Below are positions 36,182 to 45,085 of a stretch of 64,000 nucleotides of DNA, piece by piece (positions within the stretch are counted from its first letter, which is position 1; every line of letters starts with the position of its first letter). A program made the position numbers and the translations under genes. The notes under the pieces were generated by a model. That model made no database searches, had not been told where the DNA came from, and saw only the letters and a program-made list of their open reading frames with translations. The DNA is from Kriegella aquimaris. Its GTDB lineage: Bacteria > Bacteroidota > Bacteroidia > Flavobacteriales > Flavobacteriaceae. The stretch spans positions 248,001 through 312,000 of the forward strand of contig NZ_FNGV01000002.1 of NCBI RefSeq assembly GCF_900103215.1. The letters run 5' to 3'.

Positions 36182-37759
36182 TTGAAGAAATACTTTAATT
36201 TATTCGATTTTAAACAAAAGGTAGACTACAAGACCGAGATCTTATCTGGCCTCACGGTGGCATTGGCATTGGTGCCAGAGGCTATTGCCTTTGCTTTGAT
36301 TCCAGGTTTCTCACCGCTAACAGGTTTGTATGCAGCTTTCGTACTGGCATTGGTGACCTCAATATTGGGAGGTCGACCAGGAATGATTTCTGGCGCTACC
36401 GGTGCAGTCGCAGTGATTTTTATTGGATTGATTCTTGAACTCAAACGTAATTTTCCTGGGATTGAACCCGAGACTATTTTAAATTATGTTTTTGCAACGG
36501 TAATTATTGCCGGATTACTTCAGATTGGTGCAGGAGTTTTGCGGTTGGGAAAATTTATCAGATTGGTACCGCACCCCGTAATGTTCGGTTTTGTGAACGG
36601 ATTGGCCATTATCATATTTATGGCCCAGTTTCCTAACTTTTATCAAAAGGGTACCGATACATTACTGACCGGGGCGTCAATGTATACAATGTTAGGCTTG
36701 ACCTTGTTGACGATGCTTATCATATGGGGTTTTCCAAAATTGACCAAAGCGATTCCATCTTCTTTATTGGCAATCGTTGTGGTTTCTGCCCTGGTTATAG
36801 GTTTTGGAATTGATACGCTTACGGTAGCCGATACGATGAAAGAGGGCATGTCGATTAAAGGTGGATTTCCGCCTTTATCCATTCCACAGATTCCCCTTAC
36901 GCTAGAGACCCTAAAAATTATCTTCCCCTATGCCGCAATTGTTGCTGGTGTAGGCTTGATCGAAAGTCTATTGACCTTGAACATCATTGATGAAATTACC
37001 GAAACGCGAGGAAATGGTAATAAAGAATGTGTGGCCCAGGGTACTGCAAATATATTATCCGGATTTCTTTCAGGAATGGGAGGGTGTGCAATGATCGGTC
37101 AGAGTTTGATCAATACCTCATCTGGTGCGAGAGCGCGTTTGTCGGGTATTACGGCAGCGGTAATGTTACTTATATTTATTATGTTCGGTTCAAGTCTTAT
37201 TGAACGACTTCCCATGGCAGCCTTGGTCGGCTTGATGTTTATGGTCGCTATTGGAACCTTCGAATGGGCAAGTTTTAAGACATTTCGGAAAATGCCAAAC
37301 TCCGATGTCATCGTAATGGTTTTAGTAACCTTGATTACAGCGATTACCCATAACTTGGCAGTAGCCGTTTTACTAGGGGTGATTATCTCTGCCTTGGCAT
37401 ACTCTTGGGAGAATGCAAAACGTATTCGAGCGAGAAAATATGTCGATGAAAACGGGGTTAAACATTACGAGATTTATGGACCTTTATTTTTTGGTTCGAC
37501 CACATTGTTCGCTGAAAAATTCGATATTCAGAATGACCCTTCAGAAGTGGTTATTGATTTCAAGGAAAGCCGTGTTGCAGATATGTCAGGTATTGAGGCC
37601 CTGAATAGAATAACCGAACGGTACCAAAAAGTTGGAAAAAGAGTGCATCTCAAACATTTAAGTAAAGACTGTATCCGCTTGCTAAAAAATGCTAACGATA
37701 TTATTGATGTAAATGTTATGGAAGATCCTACCTATAAAGTCGTCGTAGACAAGGCCTAA
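36182..37759 (+). CDS. SulP family inorganic anion transporter with STAS domain
   Basis: A 525-residue permease of the sulfate/bicarbonate SulP family. It starts at TTG 36182 (MKKYFNLFDFKQKVDYKTEI), the conserved N-terminus, and no better start exists. Hydrophobic helices from residue 20 to about 400 include LALVPEAIAFALIPG and GATGAVAVI, and the last 120 residues form a cytoplasmic STAS domain (VVIDFKESRVADMSGIEAL). It exchanges or symports sulfate, bicarbonate or other anions; the substrate is not determinable here. A -7 box is at 36154-36161, and a strong bidirectional terminator follows. Confidence 0.93.
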   Translation: MKKYFNLFDFKQKVDYKTEILSGLTVALALVPEAIAFALIPGFSPLTGLYAAFVLALVTSILGGRPGMISGATGAVAVIFIGLILELKRNFPGIEPETILNYVFATVIIAGLLQIGAGVLRLGKFIRLVPHPVMFGFVNGLAIIIFMAQFPNFYQKGTDTLLTGASMYTMLGLTLLTMLIIWGFPKLTKAIPSSLLAIVVVSALVIGFGIDTLTVADTMKEGMSIKGGFPPLSIPQIPLTLETLKIIFPYAAIVAGVGLIESLLTLNIIDEITETRGNGNKECVAQGTANILSGFLSGMGGCAMIGQSLINTSSGARARLSGITAAVMLLIFIMFGSSLIERLPMAALVGLMFMVAIGTFEWASFKTFRKMPNSDVIVMVLVTLITAITHNLAVAVLLGVIISALAYSWENAKRIRARKYVDENGVKHYEIYGPLFFGSTTLFAEKFDIQNDPSEVVIDFKESRVADMSGIEALNRITERYQKVGKRVHLKHLSKDCIRLLKNANDIIDVNVMEDPTYKVVVDKA

Positions 37760-37780
37760 ACCAAAAAAAAGATACTTAAA

Positions 37781-37816
37781 AAAAAAGACCGATGCTTGTG
37801 CACCGGTCTTTTTTTT
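37781..37816. terminator. Bidirectional terminator between SulP and GH105 genes
   Basis: GACCG (37787-37791) pairs with CGGTC (37804-37808), with an inner TGC/GCA stem and TTGT loop. A-run to the left and T-run to the right allow termination on both strands of the convergent genes. Confidence 0.85.
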
Positions 37817-37843
37817 AAAGCGTTTTTGCAAAAACGTGTTTTG

Positions 37844-38971
37844 TTATTGACCGCCGTACAATTTATAAACCTCTGATCCTGCGCTTAAAAAGGCGCCTGT
37901 TCCATATACTTCGGTCTTATCGGGCCAAGCTTTCCCAGGAGCCGCACCAATCGGTTGTACATAGCCCAACATACCATCATCGGTAACATGGCCTACCATG
38001 GCGTTCCATCCTTTCTTCACTGCCGGGCCGTAGGTTGTCTTATCTAGAATACCGTGATTAATACCCCATGCGAGACCATAAACATAAAATGATGAACCGC
38101 TTGTTTCAGGTGTAGGGTAGAAATCTTGTCCCAACAAGCTCATGGCCCAATGGCCTTGAGGTGTTTGAATGGCGAGTAATTTTTTGGCCATCTTTTTATA
38201 GATGCCCAAAAAGTATTTGTATTCCTTGCTCTTAGGGTCTAATTCATTCATGACATTGGTCAATCCGGCAAATACCCAACCATTGCCGCGCGCCCAAAAT
38301 ATTTTGGTGCCGTGGTCTAGTTTGCCCATATAGCTTTCGTCGCGATAATATAGGCTCTCTTTTTTGTCAAATAAGAAGTCTGTAGAGGCTTTGAATTCGG
38401 TCATTAAGAAATCAAGATATTTTTTCTCTCCCGTGATTTTATAAAGTTTTGCCCAAACCGGAGGAGACATAAATAAGGCGTCGCACCAGTTCCAACGGTC
38501 TTGATGGTACGGAGTCTTCCAGTGAAACGAAGATTGCGAAGGGTGCATCATGATAAAATTGAATTGCTCCTTGGTGGGTTCAATCATTTTTTCGTCATTA
38601 TACTTGCGGTAAAGCTCGATATACATTTGACCGACAGTGTGGTCATCAGCATGGTACTTACGACGATGTAATTGCCATTCGTTTTCTTCCCCTATTGTTT
38701 TTAGCCAATTGTAATATTTATCATCATCCGCCATTGCGGCCCATTTTACCATACCAACGTATAAGGCACCATTGGTCCAATCAAGGGGGTGGTGGGGCTT
38801 TGTGTGCCCGCTATAAAGTCCGTCGAAATGGTCTATCTGCCAATCGGCAACCTTTTTCATGATTTGTTCAACCTCATTTGGCTTAATATCTTGTGCGGTC
38901 GATATGAAAGAAATAGCCAATACGGTCGAGGCAAGAATATTACGAATTGATTTCATTTTTAGTAGTTTCAT
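37844..38971 (-). CDS. Glycoside hydrolase family 105 (unsaturated glucuronyl/galacturonyl hydrolase)
   Basis: A 375-residue secreted (alpha/alpha)6-barrel hydrolase. Signal peptide ends ISFISTAQ. Family motifs are HADDHTVGQMYIELY and RWNWCDALFMSPPVWAKLY, whose Asp164 is the likely catalytic residue (equivalent of Asp143 in YteR). GH105 enzymes remove 4,5-unsaturated uronic acids released by polysaccharide lyases acting on rhamnogalacturonan, ulvan or similar. No SusC/SusD pair, lyase or sulfatase is adjacent, so it is an orphan outside any polysaccharide locus. ATG 38956 is an alternative start. Confidence 0.9.
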   Translation of the reverse strand: MKLLKMKSIRNILASTVLAISFISTAQDIKPNEVEQIMKKVADWQIDHFDGLYSGHTKPHHPLDWTNGALYVGMVKWAAMADDDKYYNWLKTIGEENEWQLHRRKYHADDHTVGQMYIELYRKYNDEKMIEPTKEQFNFIMMHPSQSSFHWKTPYHQDRWNWCDALFMSPPVWAKLYKITGEKKYLDFLMTEFKASTDFLFDKKESLYYRDESYMGKLDHGTKIFWARGNGWVFAGLTNVMNELDPKSKEYKYFLGIYKKMAKKLLAIQTPQGHWAMSLLGQDFYPTPETSGSSFYVYGLAWGINHGILDKTTYGPAVKKGWNAMVGHVTDDGMLGYVQPIGAAPGKAWPDKTEVYGTGAFLSAGSEVYKLYGGQ

Positions 38972-39064
38972 TGATGGAAATTTAGTTTTATATCAAAACG
39001 AAATGTGCCATTACCCTGAATTTTTTTCAGGATAACAGCACAAGTATGTTTGTTCGGTAAAATG

Positions 39065-39556
39065 CTACAGCGTGCGTAAATATTCTGTAACATTTCTTGC
39101 ATCCTCTTCGCTTAAATTTTGATTTAACATAATCGCATTGTTATACTCCTTGAGTAACGCTTTTGCAATCGGATCTTCTTTAAGCATAACATCGGGATTG
39201 ATAATCATGTTCATTACCCATTCCGGACTTCTACGTTCTAGAACACCCTTTAAAGCAGGGCCGATCATACGCTTGTCAACGGCATGACAGGCAATACAAA
39301 CTGTGCTAAAAATCTTTTCCCCTTTGGCTGCCATTTCAGAATCTACCTCGTCTGCAAAAGTCACCGATTTTATGGGGCCTACACCTTTGTTACTCAAATC
39401 AACAGGAACGCTTTCAGCCTCTGCCGCAGGGGCTTTGGCTTCGGTTTTTGTTCGATTCATTTCAAAACCCTCTTTCTTTTCCTCCTTTTTCTCTTTTCCA
39501 CCGCAGCTGATCATCAGACCACCTAGAGCTAAGACTGCAAATAATTTTTTCATCAT
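39065..39556 (-). CDS. Cytochrome c lipoprotein
   Basis: A 163-residue periplasmic protein. The signal MMKKLFAVLALGGLMISC ends in a lipobox Cys. A Lys/Glu-rich spacer (to about residue 60) leads to a class I cytochrome c domain with the heme-binding motif CIACH, the downstream MIGPALKGV and the C-terminal helix ARNVTEYLRTL. Start ATG 39556 or 39553. It follows the YheT-like hydrolase gene by 39 bp and may be co-transcribed. Likely an electron carrier of the respiratory chain; partner not visible. Confidence 0.9.
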   Translation of the reverse strand: MMKKLFAVLALGGLMISCGGKEKKEEKKEGFEMNRTKTEAKAPAAEAESVPVDLSNKGVGPIKSVTFADEVDSEMAAKGEKIFSTVCIACHAVDKRMIGPALKGVLERRSPEWVMNMIINPDVMLKEDPIAKALLKEYNNAIMLNQNLSEEDARNVTEYLRTL

Positions 39557-39595
39557 GTTTGTTTTTGTGGGCACTAATATAAGAATTACCATTAT

Positions 39596-40558
39596 TTAAA
39601 TAACCTCTTCACAAAATTTTACCGCTCTTTTTTCGGAATAGGTGGCGTTGTTTTTGCCAAAAAATCCGACGTGACCACCATTTCGGGGCATCTCTAAGCT
39701 TAAATTGGGATTGGTATTTGCAGCCACTATGGGGTAACATTCCTTTCCTAAAAAAGAATCGTTCTTTGCGCTGATTATCAATGCCGGAATTTTAATCTGG
39801 TCCAAAAATTGGAGACAACTACATTTCTCATAATAATCTAGCGCATCTTTAAAGCCATGGGCGCGACTCGTGTAGATGTCATCAAAGTCTTTTAAAGTTT
39901 TAATATTGGAGATGTCATCGGCCGAAATATTATCGGGAAACATTTTCTGTTTCGGGACTAGTTTTTCTACTAGGTGATTTCTAAAACGCTTGGCGTATAG
40001 AAAGTTTTTTGGTTTTAAAAGCGCTTTTAGGGAACTGTGTAGATCGCAGGGAACAGAAATTCCAACGATGCCTTTCACCGCCTCTGGAATTTCACGCCCT
40101 TCGCCTGCATATTTAAGGGCCATATTACCACCAAGACTTATCCCTTTAATATAAATTTCGTTATACTTTTCGGTGTTTATAATATGTTGTACAACGGCAT
40201 CCAAATCTTCGGTAGCTCCAGAATGGTATGACCGGAACAGTCTGTTTGTTTCACCACTACACCCTCGAAAATTGACGGCACAAGCATCGAAACCAGACCT
40301 GTTGAAAGCTTTTGCACTTCCTGTGATGTAGGGGCGTTGGGCATTGCCCTCCAAGCCATGAAGCAGAATAACGACCTTGTTGGTCGGGTTAAAAGAAAAA
40401 CTCCAATCGAGATCAAGAAAATCACCATCTGCTAAATCAATACGTTCCCGGGTTTGTAGCAAACCGTCGATTTTACGAAAAAGACCCGAATAGATGGTGG
40501 CGAAATGTCCGTTTTTGAACAATAAAGGCGGATTATAAGTCGATTTGAATACTGGCAT
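39596..40558 (-). CDS. Alpha/beta-hydrolase, YheT/EMB8 family
   Basis: A 320-residue hydrolase. Family signature: N-terminal YNPPLLFKNGHFATIYSGL, ILLHGLEGN, NFRGCSGETNRLFRSYHSG, nucleophile motif GISLGGNMALKY, the Asp in SAKNDSFLG and the His in GGHVGFFG. Relatives are esterases of unknown physiological substrate. It is upstream of the cytochrome c gene on the same strand. Confidence 0.9.
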   Translation of the reverse strand: MPVFKSTYNPPLLFKNGHFATIYSGLFRKIDGLLQTRERIDLADGDFLDLDWSFSFNPTNKVVILLHGLEGNAQRPYITGSAKAFNRSGFDACAVNFRGCSGETNRLFRSYHSGATEDLDAVVQHIINTEKYNEIYIKGISLGGNMALKYAGEGREIPEAVKGIVGISVPCDLHSSLKALLKPKNFLYAKRFRNHLVEKLVPKQKMFPDNISADDISNIKTLKDFDDIYTSRAHGFKDALDYYEKCSCLQFLDQIKIPALIISAKNDSFLGKECYPIVAANTNPNLSLEMPRNGGHVGFFGKNNATYSEKRAVKFCEEVI

Positions 40559-40721
40559 TTGTAATGTGAATTGCTATTGAGTGCAAAAAGAGACCGTGAA
40601 AGTCAAATGTACTTAAACATTCGTAACTAGTACTAGGTAAATAATATGCATTGTAGTATAAGGTCAGCTTTTTCCGAAGCCGCAGACTCGTGGGCCATAA
40701 GTCAAATGCATCGGTCTTTTA

Positions 40722-40760
40722 GGGTTGCAGCAACCCATGTAAGAGAATTGCCGCGCAATT
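40722..40760. promoter_or_regulatory. Tandem perfect palindromes in an intergenic region
   Basis: GGGTTGC-A-GCAACCC (40722-40736) and AATTGC-CGC-GCAATT (40746-40760) lie 9 bp apart upstream of the hydrolase gene (40558, minus). They look like operator or small hairpin structures. Function unknown. Confidence 0.35.
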
Positions 40761-40822
40761 AGATAAATACTTTATTTTGGCTTTAAGATGAATATCCTTG
40801 GGTAAATAATGATTTGAAATAG

Positions 40823-41797
40823 TTACTTCGGATAGATTTCCAATACCTTTATTTGTTCTTCAATTGCCGATTTAAATTCTGATTTTAGGTGACTTACCAA
40901 TTCGGAAACCGGAAGCACATCGTCTATTGTGGCCGAACCCTGACCTGCCGACCAAATGGTCTTCCAAGCTTTGGCCTCGGTGTCGAGTTCTTTTCCAAAG
41001 TCGATTTTCCTGTCTTTTTTCAAATCCTCTTCCGAAATACCCGCAGCTTTAAGGCTGGCTCCCAAAAAATTGGCATGAACGCCTGATATCGCAGCGGTGT
41101 ACACCACGTCGCTTGCGCCAGCCGCCACTATCATGTCTCTATATTCCGCTGTGGCTTTGCTTTCCTCAGTATTGATAAAACGGGTTCCCATATAGGCGAG
41201 ATCAGCGCCCATTTGAAGCGCCGAAGCAATATCGCGACCTGTACTGATACATCCGGAGAGTATAATGGTCTTGTGATAGAATTTTTTGATTTCCGCAACC
41301 AAAGTCATCGGGTTAATGGTCCCAGCATGACCACCGGCACCTGCCGCTACCAGAATTAGGCCGTCAACACCGGCACCTGCCGCTTTTTGCGCATGGCGTT
41401 TCTTAATAACATCATGGAAAACCAATCCGCCATAACTATGAATAGCGTCAACTACCTGTGATACCGCGCCCAAAGAGGTAATGATTAGTGGTACTTTATG
41501 CTTAACACATATTTTAAGATCCGCCTCCAATCGAGGATTGGTTGGATGAACAATAAGGTTGACCCCGAACGGTGCCGGCTTTTTGCCTGTTTCATCCTCA
41601 AAATTCTTCAATTCTGATTTTATCTCGATTAACCGCTCTTCGAAACCTTCCGATGTGCGTTGGTTGAGGGCGGGAAAAGTTCCCACTATTCCGTTCTTGC
41701 AACATTCGATGACCAGTTCAGGACCTGAAATTAAAAACATTGGTGCCGCAATAACAGGAAGTGAGAGATTCTTAATATAGGGAGCTTTTAAATCCAT
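40823..41797 (-). CDS. Nitronate monooxygenase (2-nitropropane dioxygenase-like)
   Basis: A 324-residue FMN-dependent TIM-barrel enzyme. Visible: N-terminal VIAAPMFLISGPELVIECC, VNLIVHPTNPR, the FMN/substrate region LVAAGAGGHAGTINPM with the catalytic-type His, and GCISTGRDIASALQMGADLAYMGTRF for phosphate binding. It oxidises alkyl nitronates such as propionate-3-nitronate in characterised homologues. It is divergent from the thioesterase gene at 41901. A -7 box is at 41845-41852. Confidence 0.92.
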   Translation of the reverse strand: MDLKAPYIKNLSLPVIAAPMFLISGPELVIECCKNGIVGTFPALNQRTSEGFEERLIEIKSELKNFEDETGKKPAPFGVNLIVHPTNPRLEADLKICVKHKVPLIITSLGAVSQVVDAIHSYGGLVFHDVIKKRHAQKAAGAGVDGLILVAAGAGGHAGTINPMTLVAEIKKFYHKTIILSGCISTGRDIASALQMGADLAYMGTRFINTEESKATAEYRDMIVAAGASDVVYTAAISGVHANFLGASLKAAGISEEDLKKDRKIDFGKELDTEAKAWKTIWSAGQGSATIDDVLPVSELVSHLKSEFKSAIEEQIKVLEIYPK

Positions 41798-41844
41798 TTT
41801 TTGTTTTTCTACTTAAAAATAAGGCATTTTAACCTTGAGATTTC

Positions 41845-41852
41845 CAAAACTA
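41845..41852 (-). promoter_or_regulatory. -7 box of the nitronate monooxygenase gene (TAGTTTTG)
   Basis: TAGTTTTG on the minus strand matches TAnnTTTG, giving a leader of about 40 nt. No TTG at -33 is clear. Confidence 0.4.
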
Positions 41853-41900
41853 TACTATTTTTATAAAATATTATGCATGCATAGCAAAAAGATTTGAAGT

Positions 41901-42383
41901 ATGTACTTAAAAGATTTTGAAGTTCGGTGGAGCGATATTGATGCCAATCGACATTTGGCCAACTCGGCATACATTAATTTTATGAGCCACACACGCATGT
42001 CTTTCTTATGGGAATTGGGCTTCAATCATAAAACAATGGCCGAGAATCAAATTGGACCCGTAGTTTTCTACGAGCACATGTACTATTTTAAAGAAGTTTT
42101 TCCAGGCAAGCCTATAAAAGTGTCTCTTGAAGTTACGGGATTGAGCGAAGATGGGAAGTTTTTTGAATTTCACCATAACTTTTATGATAGCAACGGAAAG
42201 AATGTTGCCCATTGTGAGATGATGGGCGCATGGATCAGTTTAAAGACGCGTAGTCTTATTGGTTTGACCGATAAAATGATGGCCGCTTTTAATTCGGTTG
42301 ATAAACCAGAGGGCTTTAGAATATTGACTAAAGAAGATACCCGACGATTCGCAAAGGCACCCCAAAAAGACTTATCTGTTTAG
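41901..42383 (+). CDS. 4HBT-family acyl-CoA thioesterase
   Basis: A 160-residue hot-dog fold thioesterase. The N-terminal DFEVRWSDIDANRHLANSAYINF carries the 4-hydroxybenzoyl-CoA thioesterase signature with Asp in SDIDANRH; this is followed by the central strands (GPVVFYEHMYYFKEVFPG). It hydrolyses acyl-CoA or related thioesters; substrate unknown. It lies between the divergent nitronate monooxygenase and convergent EamA genes, 6 bp from the latter. Confidence 0.9.
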   Translation: MYLKDFEVRWSDIDANRHLANSAYINFMSHTRMSFLWELGFNHKTMAENQIGPVVFYEHMYYFKEVFPGKPIKVSLEVTGLSEDGKFFEFHHNFYDSNGKNVAHCEMMGAWISLKTRSLIGLTDKMMAAFNSVDKPEGFRILTKEDTRRFAKAPQKDLSV

Positions 42384-42389
42384 TCAGAA

Positions 42390-43289
42390 TTAACTTTTTG
42401 GTATAGAAGAAGGTTTTCGACTTGCCAAGTAGACGCCGACCAATACCATTGCGGCCCCGAAAATTTTTAAGGTTGTCAGATTATCTTTTCCTGTCAATAC
42501 GGCAAACAATATGCCAATAATAGGTTGAAGATAAACGAAGGCGCTTACCGTAGAGGCTTTCAACTGGGTAAGCGCGAAGACGTTAAAAAGATACGTGCAA
42601 AAGGTGGTGCCGACAACTACGAAAGCAATTCCCCAAAGCGCTTCAAGAGGTAAATTTGTCCATTCGATTTCCAAAAGTTCTTGATAGCCCATTGGAAGGC
42701 ATACAAAAATACCGATGGTAAAGAGCCATTTCATACAGGTAAAAAGATGGTACTTCTCGATTAATTTTTTAACTAAAATCAGGTATAGCCCGTATGAAAA
42801 AGCGTTGACAATAAAGAGGGCGTTACCTATTGGAATGTTCGGGGCATCTTGGCGTATTTCCGCCCCAAAAAGAATAAGGGATACCGCTCCGATAAGACCA
42901 ATAAAAATACCGAAGACCTTGCGGTTTGAAATTTTTTCTTTGATAAGTAGGGCAGATAGCAGCAGTACAATAATAGGGGTGGTGGTAATAAGAACAGCGC
43001 TATTGATAGGGGTCGAGAGCTGCAAACCTTTAAAGAAACTGAGCATGTTGATACCCATTCCGAAAAGAGCGCAGATAAGCATTCGTCCATAATCTTTTTT
43101 TTCGATGGTCTCCTTTGGACCAAAAAAAGAGATAATCCAAAATAGAATTGAAGCACCGATTACGCGCAGCATTATAAAGCCGAAAGGAGCGACATGATCA
43201 GGCATGACACCTTTGGCGATGGTATGGTTCAGACCATAAATTACCGTTGCGCCTATAGCGGCAAATATTGCAAGTGTTCTTTTACTCAA
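42390..43289 (-). CDS. EamA/DMT family transporter
   Basis: A 299-residue membrane protein with ten hydrophobic helices arranged as two EamA repeats (around residues 10-140 and 155-290). Typical segments are GLNHTIAKGVMP, ILFWIISFFGP, NSAVLITTTPIIVLLLSALL and ASTVSAFVYLQPIIGILFAV. Such proteins export metabolites or amino acids; no substrate can be assigned. Its start overlaps the Spx/ArsC-like gene stop by 4 bp (ATGA), so the two are co-translated. Confidence 0.92.
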   Translation of the reverse strand: MSKRTLAIFAAIGATVIYGLNHTIAKGVMPDHVAPFGFIMLRVIGASILFWIISFFGPKETIEKKDYGRMLICALFGMGINMLSFFKGLQLSTPINSAVLITTTPIIVLLLSALLIKEKISNRKVFGIFIGLIGAVSLILFGAEIRQDAPNIPIGNALFIVNAFSYGLYLILVKKLIEKYHLFTCMKWLFTIGIFVCLPMGYQELLEIEWTNLPLEALWGIAFVVVGTTFCTYLFNVFALTQLKASTVSAFVYLQPIIGILFAVLTGKDNLTTLKIFGAAMVLVGVYLASRKPSSIPKS

Positions 43290-43639
43290 GGATGAATGGT
43301 TGCTGCGGCAGCGGCGACCACGTTTTTACTGTTACCGATAAAAATTTGATTATCCACAATAATGACAGGTCTTTTGAGAAATGTATAGTGGTCTAAAATC
43401 AGGTTTTTATAATCGGTTTCCGAAAGCTGCTTTTCCTTCAGATTTCTTTCTTTGTACAACATGGCCCTGCGGCTGAAAAGAGCTTCATAGCTTCCGGCAA
43501 GTTTTTTCATTTCCTCAAGCTGTGCCGCAGTAATCCTTTCGTTTTTTATATCCTGAAGTAAGAATCCTTCCAAAGGTTGAAGCTCTTTAATTATTCTTTG
43601 GCAAGTGCTGCAAGTGCTTAAATGGTATATTTTTTTCAT
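43286..43639 (-). CDS. ArsC/Spx-like thioredoxin-fold protein
   Basis: A 117-residue ArsC-family protein. It starts MKKIYHLSTCSTCQRIIKEL with a CxxC-type active site, followed by the LLQDIKNERITAAQLEEMKKL segment and LKRPVIIVDNQIFIGNS, where the RP pair is the family's substrate-side loop. Such proteins are arsenate-reductase-like or redox regulators (YffB/Spx). No ars gene is near; arsenate reduction is not claimed. It is the first gene of a two-gene unit with the EamA transporter. Confidence 0.88.
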   Translation of the reverse strand: MKKIYHLSTCSTCQRIIKELQPLEGFLLQDIKNERITAAQLEEMKKLAGSYEALFSRRAMLYKERNLKEKQLSETDYKNLILDHYTFLKRPVIIVDNQIFIGNSKNVVAAAAATIHP

Positions 43640-43787
43640 GCTGAAACAGTTTTTTCATTCTTGGAAAAACTTAGATTTTCCCAATTTCATTAAAAATTAT
43701 CCTGTTGCAAAGAAACCCATTTCAATCGAATTGTGCTACTTTTATGGCGTCGATACAAAAAGTATTTTAACTTAAAAAGGGCATATT

Positions 43788-44258
43788 TTGGAAAAATTAT
43801 TCAATGTTATATTACAGAATCGAAAGGCTTTCCATGAAATAATAAAGGAAACACCAAAGGAACAGTTATTACATATACCTGAGGGTTTTCGCAATAATAT
43901 TTGGTGGAATATAGCACATGCTGTAGTTACGCAACAGGTATTGTTATATAAATTTAGTGGAGTGCCGATGAAGATCGATGAAGAGTTGGTGACCAAATTC
44001 AGAAAGGGAACGGTACCCGATGGCACTGCTGACGATGATGAGATTGAAAAAATCACAGACCTGATCGTGACCTCGGTAGAATGGGCGCAAAAAGATTATA
44101 AAAATGGAGTTTTTAAAGCGTATAATGAATATACCACAAGTGCCAAGGTGACCTTAAGCAATGTAGAAGACGCTATTGCATTTGTTGCTTTTCACGAGGG
44201 GTTGCATAGAGGTGCGGTTATCGCGCTTCAAAAGATGGTGATGCTGAAAGAGGCTTAA
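43788..44258 (+). CDS. DinB-superfamily protein
   Basis: A 156-residue four-helix-bundle protein starting at TTG 43788 (MEKLFNVILQNRKAFHEII). Diagnostic features: IWWNIAHAVVTQQVLLYKFSG with the first metal-ligand His, and a C-terminal AFHEGLHRGAVIALQKMV with two more His ligands. DinB-like proteins are metal-dependent enzymes such as mycothiol- or bacillithiol-S-transferases, or of unknown function. It stands alone; it converges with the DUF3298 gene with a 4-bp overlap of their ends. Confidence 0.88.
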   Translation: MEKLFNVILQNRKAFHEIIKETPKEQLLHIPEGFRNNIWWNIAHAVVTQQVLLYKFSGVPMKIDEELVTKFRKGTVPDGTADDDEIEKITDLIVTSVEWAQKDYKNGVFKAYNEYTTSAKVTLSNVEDAIAFVAFHEGLHRGAVIALQKMVMLKEA

Positions 44259-44998
44259 GACTTTATTTTTGCCGCTAAAAACTTTTTTACATCGCTATAG
44301 GGCAAAGTGAGTTCAATGGGGCCATCAGCATAAGAGGCTACTTCATACTGATTGTATAAAAGTTTCAATCCCTCTTTGGTAAGACCAATATTTTCGGGAA
44401 GGTAAAAAGAGTCCCTTTCGAACATGAAGCCGGTACTGTTTATAGGCTTTCCTTCAGGAATACTCTCTTTTATACGGAATTCGGTTTCGGCGTATTTTTG
44501 AAAATTCTCCAAGTCTTTGAAAAGTTGCCAGTTTTCAAGTTCCGTTCCTTTCTTTTTATCGAAATTTAAAAAGCGTTTGGATCCATACCCGTGTGCCCCT
44601 CCTGTAAATAGATAGGTATTTAACTCGATAGTCAGCAAGACATCGTCTTCATAAACTTTTTCACCGTCAATTTTAGCTTCCCACTGAGCGGTTTCGTCTG
44701 CATATTCCTCTCTGAGTTCGGTATACCCATGGGTAAACGAGGTTATGGCTTCTTCAATTGTGGTCGCCTCTAGGTCATCATCATACAAGAGCAATGAAAT
44801 AATTTCTTCCTTTAGCGTTCTGTTGATAGTTCTCGTTAATTTGGTTTGTTCAATTGCATTGGGAATTGAAATACTGACCTCAGGACAATCCGCACATTCA
44901 TGCTGGGTTATAACCAGTGGTTCAAATGTCAGCTTATCCTCTTTTTTACAGCTGAAAAGCACTAAAAACAAAACGAGGCAGGTGATGGAGGTTTTCAT
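44255..44998 (-). CDS. DUF3298/DUF4163 lipoprotein (RsiV-like domain)
   Basis: A 247-residue lipoprotein (signal MKTSITCLVLFLVLFSC). Residues 30-140 match the DUF4163 N-terminal region and 150-245 the DUF3298 region (TYLFTGGAHGYGSKRFLNFD, then LTKEGLKLLYNQYEVASYADG and LPYSDVKKFL). In B. subtilis RsiV this double domain binds lysozyme to release a sigma factor; here there is no sigma factor or transmembrane anti-sigma part, so it is only the extracellular fold. A -7 box is at 45021-45028 on the minus strand. Confidence 0.88.
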   Translation of the reverse strand: MKTSITCLVLFLVLFSCKKEDKLTFEPLVITQHECADCPEVSISIPNAIEQTKLTRTINRTLKEEIISLLLYDDDLEATTIEEAITSFTHGYTELREEYADETAQWEAKIDGEKVYEDDVLLTIELNTYLFTGGAHGYGSKRFLNFDKKKGTELENWQLFKDLENFQKYAETEFRIKESIPEGKPINSTGFMFERDSFYLPENIGLTKEGLKLLYNQYEVASYADGPIELTLPYSDVKKFLAAKIKS

Positions 44999-45020
44999 GG
45001 GAATGTTTAGGGATAAAATA

Positions 45021-45028
45021 CAAAGTTA
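45021..45028 (-). promoter_or_regulatory. -7 box of the DUF3298 gene (TAACTTTG)
   Basis: TAACTTTG on the minus strand matches TAnnTTTG; transcript start expected near 45014, 16 nt before the ATG at 44998. It is back to back with the plus-strand promoter at 45037-45067. Confidence 0.45.
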
Positions 45029-45036
45029 CATCATGA

Positions 45037-45067
45037 TTGTGTGCTATGAAAGATAACGATACATTTG
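45037..45067 (+). promoter_or_regulatory. Bacteroidota-type promoter of the cystathionine synthase-like gene
   Basis: TTG (45037-45039), 20 nt, then TACATTTG (45060-45067), a perfect TAnnTTTG. Transcript start near 45074; the ATG at 45086 follows with a leader of about 12 nt. This rules out the in-frame TTG at 45065 as start. Confidence 0.65.
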
Positions 45068-45085
45068 TGTAGTAAATTACATATC

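Noticed and set aside
39015-39031. Hairpin CCTGAA/TTCAGG downstream of the cytochrome c gene
   Set aside because: Lacks a T-run on the minus strand, so it is not a terminator for that gene, and a 6-bp stem in AT-rich DNA is common by chance.
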